A DNA stretch of 64,000 nucleotides, from positions 20,522,001 through 20,586,000 of the forward strand of contig JBHGNT010000014.1 in the NCBI GenBank assembly GCA_043228905.1, given 5' to 3'. The notes below the pieces were generated by a model that was not told the DNA's origin, did no database searches, and was given only the letters and a program-made list of their open reading frames with translations. The stretch's first letter is position 1; every line of letters starts with the position of its first letter. Source of the stretch: Azolla caroliniana (lineage: Eukaryota; Polypodiophyta). This document shows positions 1 to 11,115 of the stretch, piece after piece. The translations under genes were made by a program, and so were the position numbers.

Positions 1-1218
1 ACTTTGCTGTTCACCGAACCACCAGAAGCTCGAAAACCTACAACAAGGTGGCGACTGTATATTTTTAAACAAGGAGAACCTTTGAATGGTATTTAATCAT
101 ATCTTCATAGTTATGATGTATTTGAAACCATTTGAGTGTTGAAGGCTGAATATTTCTTTTTGGCTCATTTTTCGGAACTTGACAGAACCTTTATATATTC
201 ATCGCCTTAGTTGCTATCTGTTTGGACGGGAAAGAAGAGTTGCTGATGTACCCACTGACCATCCATCTTGCAGCAAACAACATGCTGTGATTCAATACAG
301 GTTCAAACTCACAATTCTGTTAATTATTTTCAAATTCATGTTGTCCTCATTCCTTCAGGCTTCTAACTCTCTTTGTATGATTGTTGTAGGCTTGTGGAGA
401 AAGAGGAAGAGGATGGCTCAGTGAAGAGTGAAGTGAAGTAAGGAAAATTCACCTATTTTTTGTTTCTCAGATATAAGATGATTTCTCTAATTAAAATTTG
501 AATTACAGGCCATATGTCATGGATCTGGGGAGTACGAATGGGACATTTCTCAATGTGAGCTAGTTTGGTTGCTATTTATTGATTTGCTATTTATTTTGGG
601 TCTCCTTTTTTATGGACTTGATTGTGCAGGGTGAACGCATTGAATCTCAGCGTTATTATGAACTTATTGAAAAGGATACATTGAAGTTTGGTAACAGCAG
701 GTATGCATAGTAACTTGAGGCTATGTTATGTGCAAGGATTAATTTTATATGGAGGAAAGATATAGAAAAGGGTTTAGGGTTTAGGGTTTATGACGTTTCT
801 TGAGACCATTTAGAAGCATGAAGTGCATGAAGGATTTGTATTTCTTTCCAACACTTGTTTTATGACAATGTTTTAGAATAAATAGTTTGCCAAAAAGAAA
901 CAAAAACCATTGCCACTGAATATTTGTATATTTTTAGGGTTTCATTAGATGTCTGACCTAATTAATTTTACTTGGGAATTGTCTGGAATATCCTAAATTT
1001 TCTGTTATTTCTGGACAACCCTAGGCTTTCAATTAAATACCAGAATACCCTCCTATAATAAACACTTAACTGTAGAGGGCTATTCTGTAGTTTTGCCATA
1101 ATTATTTTACCGTTAAAAGTTTGGCCCAATTATGATGGATATGTTCTGAAAGGCTTTGCCATCCTCTAAATTTTGCAGTAGGGAGTATGTTCTTCTCCAC
1201 GAAAACTCAAAAGCCTGA
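1..1218 (+). CDS. DDL: DAWDLE/SNIP1-like FHA-domain protein, 3' part of gene
   Basis: This is the C-terminal FHA domain of a homologue of Arabidopsis DAWDLE (animal SNIP1), a nuclear phosphothreonine-binding protein that supports microRNA and siRNA biogenesis through DCL1. Six exons join in phase: 1-88, 186-300, 390-437, 509-554, 630-700 and 1182-1218, giving 134 residues and a TGA stop. Visible motifs are EPPEARKP, RWRLYIFK, YLFGRERRVADVPTDHPSCSKQHA (FHA Gly-Arg and Ser-x-x-His core), VMDLGSTNGTFLN, RYYELIEKDTLKFGNS and a terminal REYVLLHENSKA. The family normally ends a residue or two after HENS, so the stop looks natural. The first codon of the window is in frame, so the gene runs on to the left; the Arg-rich N-terminal half of the family is not in this window. 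The last intron (701-1181) is the longest visible one and carries a telomere-like motif. Identification is strong; exon edges are by eye. Confidence 0.9.
769..790 (+). repeat. Short telomere-type repeat (TTTAGGG, about three units)
   Basis: About three consecutive TTTAGGG units lie inside the last intron of the DAWDLE-like gene. This is the plant telomere unit; arrays this short are usually called telo-boxes and are too small to be a former chromosome end. Confidence 0.8.
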
Positions 1219-4200
1219 TTCGATGAAACAGAGTTTTCTCTCGATCAACATGCGGCCGGTTTAATTTTCAAGTTCATTTCTATGCAGAAAGGAAAAAGCA
1301 TTCTCTTTTGTATCTGATGAACGGTTGCGAGGTCAGAAGCAGGAGTACGAGAAAACAAACAATTCTTGGAAAGATGGGAATTACCACGAGAGAACTGATG
1401 ATACTGCATGTAGTATACTGAAAACTGTGGTTGGCATGTAATGCTTTAGCACTGCTCTTAATTTTTCGATTGATTGAATTGCATGCAATTCAGAGCCTTT
1501 TCATATGCAAATTTTATGTCGAATCATCCAAAATTTAAAACAACTTTTGATCACTAGCATATTTCAATAGAAATGATTCATTATGGTTTTGTTATCCCAT
1601 ATGTGAAATCAAAAGTGCTTCTGTGTGCCTATATTGGTTAAGATTTGCTGCATGCTAAATCTGCGATAATTAATGCTTTTGAATAAACCCAAAGGAGGTG
1701 GCTTCATCAACAAAATGATAGATGCGTAAAGTATATTGTTGTGGCCATGTGGGTGAAAGTTTCAGTATAGGGTTTCAATACATTTGCCACGACAAGAGGA
1801 TGGATGCGTTCTCTACTTGATGTGGGTGAAGGTCTCTACTTCATATATATAACTCCACACTATAGGAATTGTGTAGGGGACAAGGTCCATGTCTAGACTC
1901 AAGACAATAGCCATCAACACCATAGGTAGTTGTAATATTCTCTGAAATGTTCATTGGCATATTCATCTCAAAATAATGTCAAACAAGTAAAGAGAAGGAA
2001 TACACACTATGAATCATGTTGATTTTACGAGCATGAATACTTGATCCTTTATTATAGTGTGAGATACAAACTCACGTTTTTATTTAATTTGCAATGTATT
2101 GCTTGAGAGAGCGCTTGAAGAAGAATTCATCTATAACAAGTTGATTAATGATCAAATGGTTCCAAATTTACAATTCCATGCCCCCCACACACAACAAAAA
2201 ATGGTAACTTTGCTATCCATCCACAAATTTGTTTTAGGTTTTAAGTACTTACCTAAAAAATGGTTTTAGCAAAAGTCACCCCAAAAATCCAAAATGCTAA
2301 ATAAAATGCAAGTTTAGTTCATGTTGCACAAGGGATTAGTTTTGTGCGGGTATTGGCCAAGATATTAATCCTTGCAAACTATTTCACAATGACCCCATCA
2401 TCATCTACATCTCCATCCTTAACTTTCTCTAGAATCATGACAAAAGTGTTTTTGGCCAATCTCCTTTATTATAGTGTGAGCAACATTAATGACATTATTC
2501 CTAGAAGAAGAGGACCTGAGTGCCTTTTCTTTCTTTGATGCCATTGAGTAAGGAGATCATGTATTTAGATCCTTATGATACAAGTATTCTTGGACCTATA
2601 ATAACAATTTGTCTTGATGGGCACATGTGGCACAAGAACTATGGTTGGTTATAATTCCTACCTTGAACAAGCATGTTGCTCAAACGTTTGAAAAATTCCT
2701 TCATGCAACTTCATAGGGAAAATCATTCACAAGAAGCAAATTGGGTGAGTGTTCATATGGTTGGAAGAAGTGCAAGAGCACTCTTTAATTGTGTTCAACT
2801 TGGCATGAAATTTTATTATTTCATGGTTGAATTAGCTTATCACTGTTACACACATTGAACCCTTTTTTTAAATCCATGAAGCTTTCACACCATCTTGCAA
2901 CAACTCACAACAACTCCATTGATTTTTATGGCTGCATATTGTTAGCTTGGAGGATTCGTACAATTTCTGATAAATGGATAAACATATAAGCGTAAGTACA
3001 AACACATATAAGCCTATTGATAAGAACGATCACAATATATGATTGGAGATATAAAAAGGGATGTAACTAGTCTTGATCTCTATTATAATCTCTCTGCTTT
3101 GGAAATTCTGTAAGTATATGGAAGCCATGAGATTTGTAATCTGATTTTGGACATAGTATAAAAATATTCATATTGGTAATAATTGTGTTATTGTGTGCAG
3201 AAATCTATAGTTAATTTTTCGATGACAGAAACAAATCACACTTATGTATCACTCTTTTTTATATATGTTGGCACTAGGAGTAGGGGGGGGTTGAAATAAA
3301 AGGTTCTGGTTAATCATAAATCATAAATGATGGAGAAAATTAAGATGTATTGAAACTTGGAAGTATCTAATATTTTTTTCACATCTGATAACATTTTAGC
3401 CTATTTTCTTAAATATGCCACTTGTTTATGTTTGGCTATGCTGCTCATAGTCATGTCACCTCCAGCTCCAAGTGTGTTGGAAAATCAACATTGGTTTATG
3501 AGAATATGACAATATTTTTATCTTGAATAGATAGTGGCAAGTGCCATTTCACAGATTTCACATCGACATTATGGAATGAATTTATGAGTATTTTCATTTA
3601 CACCAACGAAAAGAAGAGAAACTAGTCACAACTTGACAGTTGGAGACAAAAATGGAGAATGAAAGGAATATTTCTTAGAGAGTCAGGATAACTAACTAAT
3701 GTGTATAAGAAACTTTGTTAGGTACCATTTTGGCAATCAATTTTGTCCTGCACCATACTTCCTAGTGGTTTTTAAAAAGCATTTAATTTTACTTTGTTTT
3801 TTCTTGCATTTTTTTACAAGGTAATAGTTATACAACTTGGCATGCAATGTGCTTTTCTTTGATCCATTATTTTAATTTTTGTCTTTGTTTCTTTACTTCG
3901 AACTTATTCCTCACAGTTTCGTTGTTAACAATAACTAATACACTTTGAATTAGATGATTACTAGCTATGTCACGTAAATTGGCTCAAATAATCTATCTAC
4001 CGGGGTTTTAGGCATAATAGTATGGATATGTCATGATTAGAAAAGGCTTATGTAGCATAATTTGGCCCATTCTCAACTTTCCTTACTTTAAGTGGCAAAC
4101 TTCCTTTTAAGATAATTGATCATTGATATTGCTAAAATGGGCTCATATCATTAATGTAATGAAACGTCCTAGCATTGTGCAAACCCCACCAATATAACCG

Positions 4201-6115
4201 AAGAAAAAAAAACACAAATAGTTATATTTGGCACTACATTAGAAAACTTGCCACATGATTCATTCATTACTTGCCATTACTTGCCATGTAAGCTATAGTT
4301 CATCAAGCCTTACATGAAGTAATTTACAATCTTATAGTGTCCTCTTGCAATATAAAGTACTTTGCCTCATGAAGGCTTTGCTATTTGTAGTCTTACTTTA
4401 ATTGATATTCAACACATGTACCTCCAAATAAAGTAATTTTTTGGGTGACCTTTTCTTGCAAGTAGAATGTTATGATGAGTTCATTTGTAACAATGGTGGA
4501 TGGATTTTCTTGGGGAAGATCCACGTTAGCGCACATCATAAATTGTAATGCAAGAATGGTGGGGTATGGTCTTTATTAACGATGACAATAGTAAAAAAAG
4601 GTGGGTGTGTATTCAAGGGGACGGTGCAAACCATAGTGCAAGAATAGTATATCTTGATGGGGATGATTTGTATTGAATGGACTATCCCTCAAGGTACGAA
4701 GATTATGAAGAGCTTGGTAATCAATGCATCTACATTCCTACCATAGACCATAGTTATCATAACTAGTCTATTGTAGCCATGACACTAACCACTTGGGAGG
4801 ACCAAAAATCTCTACTACAAAATATCACATATCAATATTACTTTATGGCAACAAGGTTAGCATGTGTGTACTTTACATGTATATATATTGGTTATGAAGG
4901 CATCAGATGACGGAGATCAATTTAGATTCATGATTATTACTCAGCTATAGATCATGAATCTTAGAACACTTCATTGCCCTCTTTGAATTAATGAATGAAT
5001 GTGAAGTGCATAGATTGTCATCAATAAAATGTTTTATCCACTTTTCCTCAGTAGTAGGTTGTAACACCAAACCATATACCTATGGATGAATATTTCTCAT
5101 AACACTTGTAACAATAAAGAAGACATACATCAAATTCTTAGATACCATAAAAGTACCAATACATTTACTACTTCATGAAACAAGTCATTACCATCCCTTT
5201 CAACTCTTGGATTGTAGACAAATGTATTTCTAAGGCCATTGTTTACTGGACGAATGACTTTCTCAACGTGTTTAGGAAAGTGCATAGGTAAAGCTATCTT
5301 TATGATACAAGAGAAAAGTGTTAAGGTAAATGTGAATGTAATGAGGTAAAGCTAGATTGTGAATGCTTGTTACTGTCGACAAGATCATAACTATTTAGAC
5401 ACATTGCTTTAAACTTGAATGCAAGGCCCTACTAGTAATAATAACAAACAACGTTTTCTAATGGATACATAAGGGTAATACTTTCTCATAACTTGCTCTT
5501 TTACCACACCAAATGGCTTATGGCATATAGTGATATAGTAGGTACATATATATGATGATATAATTTATCGTTTAATAATGTATGGTGGTTCTCGATATAT
5601 GGTATTATATTTAAATATTACACAATTTAAGATATAATGTACATTGTACAATATGTACATATATATGGGCCCATAAATTTGAAGTATCTAAGTATGTAAT
5701 CTTATTGAGATATTTTATTATGACTATGGTTTGTAGATTTCTAGTAGTATAAACCTCCTAGAAATTACTAAAACTATGCTACATGTGTATTAGAAATTTG
5801 AAAAGTCCAATGCCTCAAGAATGGTTAATCATAGTGAACATTAAGATTAAGCAAATATATGTAAGTAACATTATAAGGACCTTGTTGCGCATAATTGACT
5901 TAGTGTCTACTCAAAGTTGCTAATTAGCAAATTACTTTTAGTCAACAACAAAATGAGCAAATGAGACTTTTTTTTAAAAAACAAAACCACACCATAGTTT
6001 CCGTTACCAATCCAATAAGCGTATACAGAGCATATAATGATACAATATAGTGGAGGGTAAGATAAGAGAGAAACGGTATATCCCCCACTATGTCATAATT
6101 GAAACCAAACTCCAC
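1219..6115. other. 3' untranslated region followed by gene-free AT-rich sequence
   Basis: The first roughly 200 bases after the DAWDLE-like stop are probably its 3' UTR. Beyond that I find no open frame longer than about 65 codons with recognisable coding character, on either strand. Small G-rich and AT-rich tracts occur (for example a run of seven G near 3283), but no repeat family I can name. Confidence 0.5.
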
Positions 6116-6965
6116 CTATAGAGGAAACAACCATTGAGGGGGTACATATTGCCAAACCATTTTGTCATTTCTATCCACAAAGACGAACAAATCCTTCCAC
6201 TTGCCTTTAAAGGATTGTTGTTTCAGAAAAATGGCATCTTTGTTACCAGCGAAGGAGTCATATTGACCTTTTAAAATTGAAATAAGCATCGATTCAATTT
6301 CCTTCGCACAATGAACATGATTTTGTTGTATTGGCTTAAACACATTTTTGCATCGATCTATCCAAATATTCCATAGCACCACCGATGATATCGTAGCCCA
6401 TATTGTGGCATCCACATTCAACCGATTTGAGCTTGAATATGGTAAGCCCTTAACTTGCCTTTCCCTAGTTTGAAGGGTAAATAGTATCTTTTCCCATTCA
6501 TAATTATGTTTATCCACATTTACATCCATCCAAAAGACATTTCCCCATGTAATCACATGAGGTCCATACGCAACATCAATGAGGCGCAACATACGTTTCC
6601 AAAAAGAACATGTAGCCATACAGTTTCATAAGGCATGTTGCATTGATTCTAAATGAAACTGACAAAAAGAGCAAGTTTTGATTCCCTCTTCCCTATGCAT
6701 CCATTCCTAGACTAGAAGTGCATAGTGGACACATAACCGTCTAAATGTAATGATTTTGCGAGGAATATATAGAACTCACAACCATTTCCAAAACGTCAAT
6801 ATTGAATGCATAAGAGTACTATTACTGAACCATACCTTAGCTACAACCGACATAACTGGATTCCTCCTCTGGTGGAATTCCCTACCTAATTTTACAGAGT
6901 AGTCAAAGAAAGAAACCATCTTACCATTAACCTCTCTCCACCACTATTCCGCTAGATCCCACTAT
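6116..6965 (-). pseudogene. LINE ORF2 C-terminal relic with broken zf-RVT zinc finger
   Basis: Read on the minus strand, 6965 down to 6116 aligns by eye with the end of a plant non-LTR retrotransposon ORF2. Recognisable pieces are WWREVNGKMVSFFDYSVKLG, then KTCSFCQFHLESMQHAL-stop-NC, where the Cys-x-x-Cys...His...Cys zinc finger is interrupted by TGA in place of the usual Trp, and a 167-codon open tail containing VVLWNIWIDRCKNVF. The tail pattern (LW-x-IW-x-x-RC) recurs in the copies near 18.4 kb and 44.4 kb. Several in-frame stops upstream of 6620 show that it is dead. No reverse transcriptase core is recognisable here. Confidence 0.75.
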
Positions 6966-8069
6966 AACCCCAATAAGGGTTTACTACATGTTTTCTAATT
7001 ACATAGCAATTTTAATCATTGAAATTTGTAAGTAGTAGAACCCCTTTATAATTAATCATCATGGCCTTTCACACACACACACACACACATATATATAAGT
7101 TTAATTGTAACTTTCAATCTTTGTTTTTATGTTATTTGGAAACTCAACATTGAATTACCATAGATGGAGGTAATAGTGAAGGTAGGCAAGCTTACTTAAC
7201 ATACAAGTAACAAGGATGCAATATGCGCCACTTTGAGGTGGAGATGGAGTCTTGCTTATTACCAAGCAATTTGAGAATATATGCGTGCATTCGAGCTAAG
7301 TAAGCTTCTTCACATTGTTGGGCATTTCCAAAACTCTCTCTTATTAGAACACGGTTTGTTATTGTCGTCTTGTATTCAACATATCAACATCTCTATAGAG
7401 ACATGGGTAGATGGATAGATATGTTTTAGTGTTCATAGGATAGAGTTTGGAGTGGGAAAATCGAGCACAAAAAATGTGTTTACCATTGCTAACTTCCTCA
7501 CGGCGAAGAAGACAACTATCATAACTTTCTCAACTAAGTCTTGTTCTGGAGAGATCCTTAGATAGCCAGGAAAAGCAAGATGGTCATAAAATTATGAGGG
7601 AGGCTCAAAAGGATATACCACCTTTGTAATAAGAGAGTGTTCATCAATGAGGAACTTCCCACAACCCCACTAAACCCATGTAATATGTTTCTTTGTAACA
7701 CTCGAAGAGATTACCACAATGCAATAAAACAAATAGAGAATTTTCCCATTAATGGATATTAAATGTTAATATCCTTGATTGTGCATCAAAGGATTCATTT
7801 TCTTCTCCCCTCTTGTTTGTTGTTTAAGAATCCATTTCATTTTTGTGGTTTCATTCTTAGAATGCTACCTACTGTACTACGGATGTGAGCTTCGGAAGAC
7901 TAAATACAGGCTATTCTACTCTTAGGTTAGGTCTTGAGATGGGTTATGTTGCTACCTTTCCTTCCATGAATAGATACGATGTGTTTGTTTGTTTGTGTTG
8001 TTGAATGGATCCAAAGAGGAGGGTCGCTAACCAAGTTGAATACCAAAATCTTTCAAAGACAAAGAGACT
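6966..8069. other. Gene-free spacer with a short (AC)n microsatellite
   Basis: No supported gene. An (AC)n run of about 20 bases followed by (AT)n lies near 7072-7098. The last few hundred bases may include sequence downstream of the minus-strand gene that ends at 8289. Confidence 0.5.
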
Positions 8070-8288
8070 TCATATGTCCACAAAACAAAACTTAAGCCTC
8101 ATATAGATTAGATAGATACATGTACATACATGGTTGGTTGGTTGGAGTAACAAAGCCAAGCCCTTTAAACTACATCTAAAAACAAAAACCTTTGCCTTAC
8201 AATGAAGCCACCACACACTGAAGTAGGAGAAAACAGAGTACATTATTATGTAGTTCTTTTTTTTTACACCCACATGGTAAAGCCTCTT

Positions 8289-10049
8289 CTAGCCACCACT
8301 TTGGGGATCATTGCCATTGGAGGATGAGAGGGCCATATAGTTGTAGCCTCTCATTACAACGACTCCCTTGTCTTTCTTTGAGAAGAGTGTGCCCAAATTG
8401 AAAATCTTGGATTTGGATGGCATGTTCACATTAAGCAAAGGTGTGATAACTCGGACATCCCGGCTAAGCAAATCCTTGGGGTCTCGGAGGAGGCCTTTCG
8501 GAACTCCATGTCCACTACTACTATCATTAGAATGGTTGGTGATTGTATTGCATCTATGGTCGAGGTTAGAAGGAGCCACAGCTCCTCCATTGAGCAATGG
8601 GGTAGTAGTGATGCCGGGCCGACGGGTGGGTTTCGCAGCTGTTCGGCTCAACGAGCTCGGCCTCATATGCCCACTTCTCGACGTGACCCTATTATTAGCT
8701 CTTTGGGAGGGAATTGCGGATGCCGGGTTGGGACAGAAATGTTGTTGTTCCTTGGGAAGAGAGCCTAGGGAAGCATTCTTTTTGGCATTCGCAATGTTGT
8801 GCCTAACATTGATGGGTAGCAAGAAGGAGCTCGCGGTCTTGCTTTCTCCGGCCGAATTGCTTCTCGGGGGGAGAGGTGGCTGCTGAAGGGGCGGTGTCCG
8901 GCTCTTGCTCTCTCCCGCCGAGTTGCTCCTCGAGAACGGCCAAAAGCGGGCGGCTCGGGGAACCATCTTTTCCTTGCTTGGATTGGCATGGCCATGGCCA
9001 AGACCAAGACCAAGGCCATGACCATGACCAATACCAAGACCATGACTATGACCATGACCATGGTTGTGTTTCCTAGTTGTGAGCTTGAAGAAATCCAGGA
9101 ACTTGCTAGAAGGCTGGGATGAAGAAGTGGAAGGGATTGATGATGCAACACTACTAGGCTTGCTACTGGGCTTGGTAGGGGAGGTGGGGGTGCTTGCAAG
9201 CTGTTGTCGCTGGCTACGAGGATCATGGGAGAAGCTGGTCCTCCGTCGGGAGTAGTAGTAATGATAATTGAGAGGAGGGGTAGCACCGTCGCGCATTAGC
9301 GATCCCGAGAAGCTGCGCGAAGGAGACGAGGAGCGCGACGTGTTGAGACTCACGCAGCTCCTCCGGCTCCGGCCACGCGACCCTTCCACGCTCATCGACA
9401 CGCACCTCGGGCTCTCGTAGAACCCCAAATCCCCCTTACCCCTCATATACAGTTCTGCATTCCTTGCCTTCACATTAACCCCAATACCTAAATCATCTTG
9501 ACTTTGACCATAACCCTTCTCCCCTTGACCTTGACCTTGACCTTGACCTAATTTCTTTGATACAACATCTGTTCCTTCTTCTTCTTCTTCTTCTTCTTCT
9601 TGGTCTTCTTCTTCTTCCTTGTTCCAACCGTCATAACTGCCTCTTACAGCCCCTGAGGATGTCTCCCTTGTCGCTGTGCCTCCTCCCGCCGATAGCAACC
9701 GAAGCTTCCCATCGAAGAAAAGCTCTTCAGCCGACAGCATTTCTTGCCCACTCGAGAATAGATCTAAACACATGGAGCTACAGAATTCAAAGGATAGATC
9801 TGACATATACTCTTCTCCTTCGTTATCCTCCTCCTCCTCCTCTCCTCCTCCTTCTAATCCGTCTTCTTCTCCTTCTAATTCTTCTTCGTTCAAGTCTTCT
9901 CCTTTTAATTCTTCTTCGTTTAAGTCTTCACCATTACAGTATGATAATTGTACAGTCTCCCCTGCATCCATGGGTTCTGGTTCTTCCATGACAACCTCTG
10001 GTCTTTGAGGCGTAATTTCACCAATGCTTGCTACTGAGGCCTCTTCCAT
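8289..10049 (-). CDS. Disordered Ser/Gly/Glu-rich plant protein, unknown function
   Basis: A single uninterrupted 586-codon frame. Residues 40-80 are Glu-rich and include two near-identical 10-residue repeats (EDLNEEELKG/EDLNEEELEG). Residues 84-118 carry LSFEFCSSM...SAEELFFDGKLRLL. This resembles the F-E-F...ADELF-x-x-G-K/L motif of BKI1/MAKR-type membrane-associated kinase regulators and of uncharacterised Arabidopsis proteins such as At3g12970 and At1g79060. Residues 168-178 are Gln-Gly repeats and 328-354 are His/Gly/Leu-Gly repeats. RSNSAGESK occurs twice (374-382, 396-404), the first after RFWPF. Near the C-terminus, RVITPLLNV...IFNLGTLFSKKDK (533-561) matches the closing motif I recall for the At3g12970-like group. 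No signal peptide or membrane segment is visible. The start at 10049 gives a clean ATGG context. Function is unknown; regulation of kinases at the membrane is only a family analogy. Confidence 0.8.
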   Translation of the reverse strand: MEEASVASIGEITPQRPEVVMEEPEPMDAGETVQLSYCNGEDLNEEELKGEDLNEEELEGEEDGLEGGGEEEEEDNEGEEYMSDLSFEFCSSMCLDLFSSGQEMLSAEELFFDGKLRLLSAGGGTATRETSSGAVRGSYDGWNKEEEEDQEEEEEEEEGTDVVSKKLGQGQGQGQGEKGYGQSQDDLGIGVNVKARNAELYMRGKGDLGFYESPRCVSMSVEGSRGRSRRSCVSLNTSRSSSPSRSFSGSLMRDGATPPLNYHYYYSRRRTSFSHDPRSQRQQLASTPTSPTKPSSKPSSVASSIPSTSSSQPSSKFLDFFKLTTRKHNHGHGHSHGLGIGHGHGLGLGLGHGHANPSKEKMVPRAARFWPFSRSNSAGESKSRTPPLQQPPLPPRSNSAGESKTASSFLLPINVRHNIANAKKNASLGSLPKEQQHFCPNPASAIPSQRANNRVTSRSGHMRPSSLSRTAAKPTRRPGITTTPLLNGGAVAPSNLDHRCNTITNHSNDSSSGHGVPKGLLRDPKDLLSRDVRVITPLLNVNMPSKSKIFNLGTLFSKKDKGVVVMRGYNYMALSSSNGNDPQSGG

Positions 10050-10214
10050 AGGTGTGGAGATCTATGACCAAAAGAAAGAAAAAAAAAAAAAAAGGAAGGA
10101 AAGAAGAGATGCTACCCTATTGGGAAATCAAAGCACCCTAAAGTGTGAAGAAGACCTTATGGTATACTCTGTTTGTTCTTCTGCTCCACCATACGCTGTT
10201 TGGCCATTGGGGGG

Positions 10215-10217
<3 letters not shown>

Positions 10218-10268
<51 letters not shown>
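10218..10268. repeat. (GA)n microsatellite upstream of the minus-strand gene
   Basis: About 25 uninterrupted GA units (plus-strand sense), roughly 170 bases upstream of the start codon at 10049, so probably in the 5' leader or proximal promoter. GA/CT tracts of this kind are common in plant 5' UTRs and can be bound by BPC-type GAGA-binding factors. Confidence 0.9.
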
Positions 10269-10272
<4 letters not shown>

Positions 10273-10343
10273 TAAGAAGGGAAAGAAGAATGAATGAATG
10301 AAGACAAAAGGAACGGTTTGGGTGTAGAAAAACAGAGTCTATA

Positions 10344-10345
<2 letters not shown>

Positions 10346-10383
<38 letters not shown>
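10346..10383. repeat. (TC)n microsatellite, complementary to the nearby (GA)n
   Basis: About 16 TC units followed by TCTG variants, about 80 bases beyond the (GA)n run and in opposite orientation. A transcript crossing both could fold into a GA:UC duplex. Confidence 0.9.
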
Positions 10384-10499
10384 GTCTTTCTGAAGAGAAG
10401 AGAGCAGAAGAAGAAAGAAGAAAAGTGGGAAGGAACTGTTGTGTTAAAAAAGGAAAAGATAGAGAGAGAGAAGAGTAAATTAAAGGAAGGAAACAACAT

Positions 10500-10545
10500 C
10501 TTTTCTTCTTCTTCTTCTTCTTCTTCTTCTTCTTCTTCTTCTTCT
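10500..10545. repeat. (TTC)n microsatellite
   Basis: About 14-15 TTC units in the upstream region of the minus-strand gene, where they read as GAA on the transcribed strand. The same triplet builds the poly-Glu tract inside the coding region (9575-9617). Confidence 0.9.
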
Positions 10546-10624
10546 AGTGTGTATATTATTGTTTGTTATTTATTTATGTACACACCACATTTGTTGGGCA
10601 AAAAATCATGGTCTAATATTTCTT

Positions 10625-10798
10625 AACACATACATGCATGCATGCATACCATAGCATAGCATGCCATACCATAGCATAGCATGCCATACCATACCATACC
10701 ATACCATACCATACCATACCATACCATACCGTATCGTATCGTATCATACCACACACACATAAACTTCATATGATTTGGTATCCCTTCTCTATCCAACC

Positions 10799-10836
<38 letters not shown>

Positions 10837-11115
10837 GCAGAATGTGTGTGTGTGTCCGGTTGACATTATTCTTTTCTTCACCCTCACATTAATGCGGTGG
10901 TTATTGTATCCCCTGCCATGCGTAACCGATCTCTCCCCGATTCGCTTTTTTTTTTAACCTTAGGTATCTCACTAGACACAACCATGTTCAAACCACACTT
11001 TACCTTGGGCTTGTACGTGTGTGTGCTATCCAGCTTGAACTATATGGTATGGTAAGGTATGTATGCATGTATAAGTTTGTTTGTATGTATGTATGTATGT
11101 ATGTATGTATGTATA
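10625..11115. repeat. Cluster of CATG, CATAC, AC and TATG microsatellites
   Basis: Successive simple repeats: GCATn (10632-10648), CATAGC/CATACC pentamer-like units decaying to CGTATn (10649-10748), (AC)n (10804-10832) with a short (TG)n after it, and (TATG)n (11086-11113). All frames through it are repeat artefacts. It lies beyond the probable promoter of the minus-strand gene. Confidence 0.85.

Noticed and set aside
769-790. Interstitial telomere or former chromosome end
   Set aside because: Only three units, in a gene intron, with no subtelomeric sequence around it.
2344-5700. Short frames of 61-64 codons
   Set aside because: No start context, domain or composition that distinguishes them from chance frames in AT-rich DNA.
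8368-10008. Open frames antisense to the 586-codon gene at 8289-10049
   Set aside because: They are shadows created by codon bias and triplet repeats of the minus-strand gene and have no domain features.
10024-10957. Open frames of 60-83 codons upstream of the minus-strand gene
   Set aside because: All are translations of GA, TC, TTC, CATAC and AC microsatellites.
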